From positions 8,027,082 through 8,091,081 of the forward strand of contig NC_071397.1 in assembly GCF_022682495.2 (NCBI RefSeq): a stretch of DNA of 64,000 bases, written 5' to 3'. The position numbers and the translations under genes were made by a program. A model generated the notes under the pieces. That model worked only from the letters and a program-made list of their open reading frames with translations, had not been told where the DNA came from and made no database searches. This document shows positions 58,954-64,000 of this stretch, piece by piece. The stretch's first letter is position 1; the number at the start of each line of letters is the position of its first letter. Origin of the DNA: Desmodus rotundus. Its lineage: Eukaryota > Chordata > Mammalia > Chiroptera > Phyllostomidae.

Positions 58954-59822
58954 TTAGATAAGTCCCTTTAACATTTCATATAATAAGGATTTGGTGATGA
59001 TGAACTCCTTTAACTTGACCTTATCTGGGAAGCACGTTATCTGCCCTTCCATTCTAAATGATAGCTTTGCTGAAGAGAGTCCTCTTGGATGTAGGTCCTT
59101 GACTTTCATGACTTCAAATACTTCCTTCGAGCCCCTTCTTGCCTGCAAGGTTTGTTTGGAGAAATCAGCTGATAGTCTTATGGGAACTCCTTTGTAGGTA
59201 ACTGTCTCCTTTCCTCTTGCTGCTTTTAAGATTCTCTCCTTATCTTTGATCTTGGCTAATCTAATTATAATGTGCCTTGCTGTGTGCTTCCTTGTGTCCA
59301 ACTTCTTTGGGACTCTCTGAGCTTCCTGGACTTCCTGGAATTCTATTTCTTCTTCCAGATTGGGGAAGTTCTCCATTATTTGTTCAAATAAGTTTTCAAT
59401 TTCTTGCTGTTCCTCTTCTCCTCTGGCACCCCTCTGATTCAGATGTTGGAATGTTTAAAGTTGTCCCAGAAGTTTTTAAGCCTCTCCTCATTTATTTGAA
59501 TTCTTGTTTCTTCCTTCTGTTCAGGTTGAATGTTTATTTCTTCCTTCTGGTCCAAACTGTTGATTTGTGTCCCAGTTTTTTTCCCACCACTGTTGGTTCC
59601 CTGTGCATTTTCCTTTATTTCACTTTTCGTAGCCTTCACTTTTTCATCTATTTTGCAACCATACTTTACCATTTCTGTGAGCTTCCTGAGTACCAGTGTT
59701 TTGAACTCTGCATCTGATAGGTTGGCTATCTCTTCATGGCTTAATTGTGTTTTTTCTGGACCTTTGATCTGTTCTTTCATTTGGGCCTTTTGTTGTTGTT
59801 GTTGTTGTTGTTGTCTCAGCAC
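58954..59822 (-). pseudogene. LINE ORF1 in HAL1-like copy B, nearly intact
   Basis: Two ORFs join into one ORF1. The N-terminal one (59439-59822, 127 codons) begins with MLRQ8, then KAQMKEQIKGPEK and SHEEIANLSDAEFKTL, followed by a coiled-coil-like charged region. The C-terminal one (58954-59376, 140 codons) has RHIIIRLAKIKDKERILKAA, PIRLSADFSKQTLQARRG and KVKDLHPRGL. Between them lie one TGA and a one-base deletion relative to copy A ('gccagaggag' for 'gccagaaggag'). ORF1p would bind and package LINE RNA. As it stands the gene is split, with only these two breaks seen. Confidence 0.88.
59790..59813 (-). repeat. (CAA)8 repeat in LINE ORF1
   Basis: Eight CAA codons (TTG on the plus strand) encode a run of eight Gln. 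Copy A has an A-run here, so the repeat arose from A-rich sequence in this copy or its sublineage. Confidence 0.9.
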
Positions 59823-60465
59823 ACCCGTTACATAGTAAGGGGTGGAGATTTAAGTATTCGCCAGGGCAGGGCAACCCATGTCATTGCATTGTGGTGCTGT
59901 ATGTGGGGGAGGGGTCCAAGAGGGAACAGTGTTATTTGCTCAGCCGGCTTTCAGTCACTTCCCCCACTACCCACAAGCAAATTGGGCCATTCAGGTGCTG
60001 ATTCCTCGGTAGGTAGGTTTATGTACTTTCTAGGACCCTGTGGGTTTCTACAAGGAAATTCTAGGTGGCTGAAATCCTATGAGGCTGGGAGTTTCTCCAG
60101 CTGCCGCAACCCCCACTGGTTTTTTCAGAGGTTTTGAGGCTTTATTTCCCCATGCTGGAACCCTGGGTTGCACGGTCTCTCTCCCCAGTTGTTACTCCCA
60201 GTTTATCTGCATGCAAATATGGGACTGCCCACTCCACCAGCCACCACCCATCCCAGTCCTCCAGCTACCACCTTGCTGTGAGTCCTGTCTGCCCAGCTGC
60301 CCATCTCCGCCCTCCTACCTGTCTAGGTGAATGTTTCTTCTTTAACTCCTTGGTTGTTGGATTTCCACACAGATTTTCCATCAGTTCTGGTTGTTTTTTG
60401 TTTTTAAATTTGTTCGTGACCTTCTTTCTGTTGTACAAGGAGGCACAGTGTATCTATCTATGCCT

Positions 60466-60475
60466 CCATCTTGGC
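60466..60475 (-). promoter_or_regulatory. YY1-like motif at HAL1 copy B 5' end
   Basis: GCCAAGATGG on the minus strand, same position as in copy A. Confidence 0.5.
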
Positions 60476-60481
60476 TGGAAG

Positions 60482-60493
60482 TCCCCATGACTG
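60482..60493 (+). repeat. right TSD of HAL1-like copy B
   Basis: TCCCCATGACTG; the following TTTTTATAA supplies the T-rich priming site. Confidence 0.85.
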
Positions 60494-60780
60494 TTTTTAT
60501 AAATGGCAATTTGCATGTCTTAATCCCTTCCTTTTTCACCCATCACCCTAAAACCCCTCCCATCTGGCAACCATCAAAATGTTCTCTATTCAATGAGTTT
60601 GTTTCTGTTTTGTTTGTTCATTTATTTTGCTTTTTAGGTTGCATGTGTAAGTGAAATCATATAGTATTTTCTTTGTCTGACTTATATCACTCAGCATAAT
60701 GCCCTCTAGGTCCATCTATGTTGTCACAAATGGCAAGACTTTATTCTTTTTTGTGGCTGAGTAATATTCCATTGTATATA

Positions 60781-60895
60781 GAGGGGTGGGCAAAACTAGG
60801 TTTGTAGCTGTGAGTACACAAAACAGAGTTTATTCTTGCATTATTATTTATTAATTGTTGTATTATAACTATAAACTTACTTTTGCCCACCCATG
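60781..60895. mobile_element. mariner-type MITE with TA target duplication, inside L1
   Basis: 115 bp with inverted ends 'gaggggtgggcaaaactagg' and, reversed, 'catgggtgggcaaaagtaag'. TA dinucleotides flank it at 60779-60780 and 60896-60897. Removing it together with one TA restores the L1 sequence 'ccattgtatatatgtacc'. The interior is A/T-rich with no ORF. The end sequence resembles mariner-derived short elements I know from mammals, but the family needs a search. Confidence 0.88.
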
Positions 60896-61429
60896 TATGT
60901 ACCACTTCTTTATCCATTCATCTGTTGATGGGCACTTATGTTACTTCTAGATCTTTGCTATTGTAAATAATGCTGCAATGAACATTGGGACGTAGATATC
61001 TATTTTGAATTAGTGTTTGGGGTTTTTCCAGCTAAATACCCAGAAGCAGAATGGCTGGGTCCTTCTTTAACTCTGCTATTGACTTTGTTTTAAAGCCTAT
61101 TTCGTCTGCTTTAAATATTGCTAACCCAGTTTTTTTACATTCTCATTTACATAAAATATTTTTATGCATCCTTTTATTTTCAGTTTGTATGTGTCTCTTG
61201 ATCTGGGTAGCATATGTGAGGATCTTTTTTTCTTATCCATTCAGCCGCCCTATGTCTTTTGATTGCAGCATTTAATCTATTTACATTTAAAGTAATTTTT
61301 GATGAGTATGAAGTTATTGCCATTTTATTATTTATACTGTTGATATATTTTTTTCTTCTTCTTCATACAGAAGACTGTTTGACATTTCTTTTCTTTTTCT
61401 CTGTTTAACACTTCTTATAATACTGGTTT

Positions 61430-61905
61430 GCTGGTGATGAACTTCTTTTGCTTTATCTTGTCTGGGAAGCTCTTTATCTGTCCTTCAGTTTTAAATGATA
61501 GCCTTGCTGGGTAGAGAATCTTGCTTGTAGGTCCTGTTTTTCATCACTGAATATTTCATGACAATCCCTTCCATCCTACAAAGTTTCTGTTGAGAAATCA
61601 GTTGACAGTGTTATGGGATCTTCCTTACTACTTTTAAGATTTTTCTTTGTCTTTAACCCTTGGCATTTTATTTATGATGTGCCTTGGTGTGGGCTTCTTT
61701 GGGTTTATCTTGTTTTGGGGGACTCTCTGTGCTTTTTATGTTTATTTCCTTCACCAGGTTAGAGAAGTTTTCCATCATTATTTCTTCAAACAGGTTTACA
61801 ATCCCTCTATCTCTCTCTTCTCTTTCTGGTACCCCTATGATGTGAATGTTGGTATGATTGATGTTGTGCCAGACACCCCTGAAACTATCATCATTTTTCA
61901 AATTC
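61430..61905 (-). pseudogene. L1 ORF1 remnant
   Basis: The ORF 61668-61901 reads HIIGVPEREERDRGI and NLFEEIMMENFSNLVKEI, typical of ORF1p. Downstream the C-terminal domain continues to about 61430 but is broken by frameshifts. Older than the HAL1 ORF1 copies. Confidence 0.8.
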
Positions 61906-62828
61906 TTTTTTCTTTTTGCTCTTCTGATTGAGTGTTTCTTGCTACCTTGCCTGGGTGTGTTGGTTCTGGGGCTTCTTGGGAGGGGATCTGATATAGGCCC
62001 AAGTCAGCTCCTGCCAGTACCTGGTTTGGAGCCCCTTGGCATGAGCTACAAAGTGATATGCTGATGGTTGCCCCTTGTGCTGGGCTTGGAGGTACCTGGG
62101 AGAGGCCAAGCTGGGAACCAAGGCCAGCTGCCACCAGGGCCAGACTTGGATCCCCTGCTTGTTTGGGGTTTGTGAAACTTTGAGAGGTCTTAGGAAAGTC
62201 TGCAACATGAAATGAGATACCTCGTTTGTATGAAAAAGGCTCTAGAAGCAGCTTGGGTGGGCCAGTAAGTTGGGTAGGACAGAGGTCTCAAGGAATCACC
62301 AGGCAGGTTCAACTGTGTTAGCCAGGTTGACTGAGACTCAGACTTGGTGCCCACCTGCCCCTGTAGGCTGGATGGAGGAGGGCTCAACATAGGAGCAATG
62401 GCACCTGCTAGCAATTTAGCCCCAGAGAAAGATGCTCTTCCAGCCCTCACTCTGAAGCCAGAAGATTCAGTTTCTCCCCGTATGTCCCTGGCACCTTTAG
62501 AGATGTTACCCGAGCACTGGAGCTCAGAGTGAGTGAGTCCGTCAGAGAGTGAATTCATGCATGGCCCTTTAAGAGAAACACCTGCAAGTGCAGAAGCCCT
62601 CCATCTCCCTCAGCCACAGCCCCCACTGATTTTCACAGCTGGCAGTTATAGGGACTTCTCTTCCCAGCACTGGCACTCTGGGCTGTGGAGCCGGGTATGG
62701 GGCTGGGACTCCTTGCTCCTAAGGGTGGTAGGGCCAGGGGTGGGGCGGTGCTCTGCAACCAAGATATCCCTCCCGTCTCTTAGCCACCATCATGGGTGTG
62801 GGCCTGGCCTGTTTTGAACATTTAGCCC

Positions 62829-62936
62829 TCCTACCAGTCATAACATGTCTTCTTCTGTACAATTTTCCCTAAGTTATAGGAGTTCTGTTTAACTAGTCTT
62901 CAGGTGGTTCTCGACGGCGGTTGTTCTATAGTTTAG
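62829..62936 (-). repeat. arm of inverted repeat (L1 5' UTR)
   Basis: About 108 bp of L1 5' UTR. Its reverse complement recurs at 63321-63430 at roughly 83% identity by eye. Confidence 0.85.
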
Positions 62937-63254
62937 TTGTAATTTTGATGTGGTCATGGGAGAGATAAGCACAGCATTTACCTACTTCATCATCTTGACC
63001 AGAAGTTCTTATCAAAATGTTTTTAATTAAATTTATAATACAGTGATACATGTGTTTAACCCATTAATTAAAATCTAGAGGCAGGTCTAATAGCTTAGTC
63101 TAGTGATAAATATAAACACTATTTTGAGGTATCAGCAAAAATGGTGCCATGATGGAAGTAGCTGATTTCCTTTGGTGGAAAATCCTCAGGTTCCGCTAAC
63201 ACTACTGTGGTTTGTCTACATTCATAAGTGAAGCATTGCAGTTAGGAGTTAGTG

Positions 63255-63319
63255 AAATTAAAGATGTGATATATTTTCCCCACTGAGTTCAGATTCCTTG
63301 AATACTGTCCATGGACCCA
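63255..63319 (+). repeat. direct repeat, left copy (65 bp)
   Basis: Runs from 'aaattaaagatgtg' to 'tccatggaccca' and recurs at 63436-63504. It is the end of the DNA transposon. Confidence 0.85.
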
Positions 63320-63435
63320 CTAAACTATAAAACAATCACCCCTGAGAACCACCTAAAGACTAGCTGAACAGAACTCCTATAACTAAGGATATATTGCACA
63401 GAAGAAGCCATGTTAAGACTGGTAGGAAGGTATTC
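63320..63435 (+). repeat. inverted duplicate of L1 5' UTR segment
   Basis: Plus-oriented copy of the segment at 62829-62936, bounded on both sides by the direct repeats. It has no 3' end, no A-tail and no ORF, which ordinary LINE insertion would leave. Confidence 0.8.
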
Positions 63436-63504
63436 AAATTAAAGATGTGGTTCTTTGTTTCCCCACCAAGTTCACAGATTCCTTGAATACTATCCATGGA
63501 CCCA
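63436..63504 (+). repeat. direct repeat, right copy (69 bp)
   Basis: Second copy of 63255-63319, about 87% identical by eye. Confidence 0.85.
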
Positions 63505-64000
63505 GCTTCAAGTAGCCGTCTACTACCCGTAGTATTTCTTTTCCTGTCTCATCCTTCCAGCTCCCAAAGCTTGATATGCTGAACCCAGTTCTGTGAATGT
63601 AGGACATCCTGCCTCCCCAATCTGGCTGTGCCACTCCACCCACCTCTCTCCCCCGACCTTGTGACCAGTGCAGTTGGAGGGGCCCAGGCCCACTAGTACC
63701 TGGGAGTGGCGTCAGTGGCAGTGCTCCCCAACTTCAACTCCAAGCAGTCCCTAAAACAATTACTCTTCCCCTGGATTTTTGTCAGGACACCTATAATTGT
63801 CCCTGAGTGTTCATACAGTGAAAAAGAGATTGTTCCTCTTTAAAGCAGAGCCTCTTTTATTCTCTGACCTACCTATGAATAATAGCTTGTGTCTCAGACC
63901 TTGGCTCCAAAAGATGGATCTTTATTGAGGAAGTGAGAGTCTACTGAGCTCAGTGCAGGAGCAGGTTAACAGCAGAGCCTAGAGATACTGCCACTGACCA
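63505..64000. other. unannotated to window end
   Basis: No repeat or gene recognised. Confidence 0.45.

Larger units (their letters stand above)
58429..60481 (-). mobile_element. full-length HAL1-like element, copy B, with tRNA half at its 3' end
   Basis: On the minus strand it starts 'ttccagccaagatggaggca' and runs through a 5' UTR, an almost readable ORF1 and a 3' UTR ending 'gcataatcaataaaatgc', then a short A/G-rich tail. Next come a tRNA-Ile-like 5' half (58465-58503) and a second A-rich tail (58429-58464). All of this lies between one pair of TSDs, so the composite inserted as one RNA copy. 5' and 3' ends match copy A (34687-36676). ORF2 is absent. Confidence 0.88.
58245..63010 (-). 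mobile_element. L1 element, minus strand, ORF2 mostly deleted, carrying two insertions
   Basis: The 3' UTR is at 58245-58428 and 60482-60650, the ORF2 end at 60650-61085, the ORF2 start (endonuclease domain) at about 61060-61330, ORF1 at about 61430-61900 and the 5' UTR to 63010. A direct joint near 61075 removes most of ORF2 (reverse transcriptase). Inserted later are the HAL1-like element (58429-60481) and a mariner MITE (60781-60895). TSDs of ~14 bp lie in the older DNA transposon around it. Without the insertions it is about 2.6 kb. Confidence 0.85.
63011..63504 (+). mobile_element. ancient DNA transposon, second part, with an inserted L1 5' UTR piece
   Basis: 'tctagaggcaggtctaatag', 'cactattttgaggtatcagc', 'ctaacactactgtggtttgt', 'ctacattcataagtgaagca' and 'ttccccactgagttcagatt' continue the transposon of 58068-58244. 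A 116-bp L1 segment (63320-63435) interrupts the terminal part. Confidence 0.65.

Noticed and set aside
59277..59835. Plus-strand ORFs of 146 and 101 codons with Phe/Leu/Cys-rich, membrane-like sequence
   Set aside because: Antisense of HAL1 ORF1; the apparent hydrophobic segments come from reverse-complemented Lys/Glu codons. The poly-Cys run is the antisense of the CAA repeat.

Overview
This is a non-coding stretch of a bat genome. I found no gene with intact coding structure. The sequence consists of old and young retroelements, a few DNA-transposon remnants and one processed pseudogene. At least eight tRNA-derived SINEs have the layout of bat Ves elements: a short tRNA-like head ('CTGGCTGGTGTGGCTCAG'-like start, A and B boxes), a 'cagggcac(a/g)tgcc' segment, a CT-rich body and an (AAAT)n tail. 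Ves SINEs are known from vespertilionid, phyllostomid, molossid and related bats, so I infer a yangochiropteran bat. I see no young Helitron, piggyBac or hAT insertion of the kind abundant in Myotis, but 64 kb is too little to use that for placement.

Layout. The first ~20 kb looks richer in G+C and holds mainly ancient mammalian repeats (MIR, L2, a MaLR LTR, a Tigger fragment), two Ves SINEs and several microsatellites. From ~20 to 34 kb there are four interrupted or solo MaLR/unclassified repeats, MIRs and more Ves SINEs. From ~34.7 to 43.8 kb LINE material dominates: a full-length half-L1 (HAL1-like, ORF1 only) element with 16-bp target-site duplications (TSDs), a second HAL1-like insertion with a textbook 5' inversion (twin priming), a 5'-truncated L1 carrying a Ves SINE, and an older L1 3' end. 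A very old L1/HAL1 fills 47-50 kb. A processed pseudogene of SNRPC (U1 snRNP protein C) with 18-bp TSDs lies at 50.9-51.6 kb.

The most structured part is 58.07-63.5 kb, a nest of insertions. An ancient DNA transposon was split by an L1 on the minus strand. That L1 was in turn interrupted by a full-length HAL1-like element and by a 115-bp mariner-type MITE. The HAL1 copy carries, downstream of its 3' end, the 5' half of a tRNA-Ile(UAU)-like sequence followed by a second A-rich tail, all inside one pair of TSDs. Just outside the L1, a piece of its 5' UTR recurs in inverted orientation between two ~65-bp direct repeats, which suggests a template switch rather than retrotransposition.

The ORFs in the window that have recognisable homology are LINE ORF1 fragments, L1 ORF2 remnants and the SNRPC copy; all are broken. 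Family names are from my own recognition, without a database search. Names of the oldest repeats are the least certain. I found no new defence, metabolic or regulatory system.
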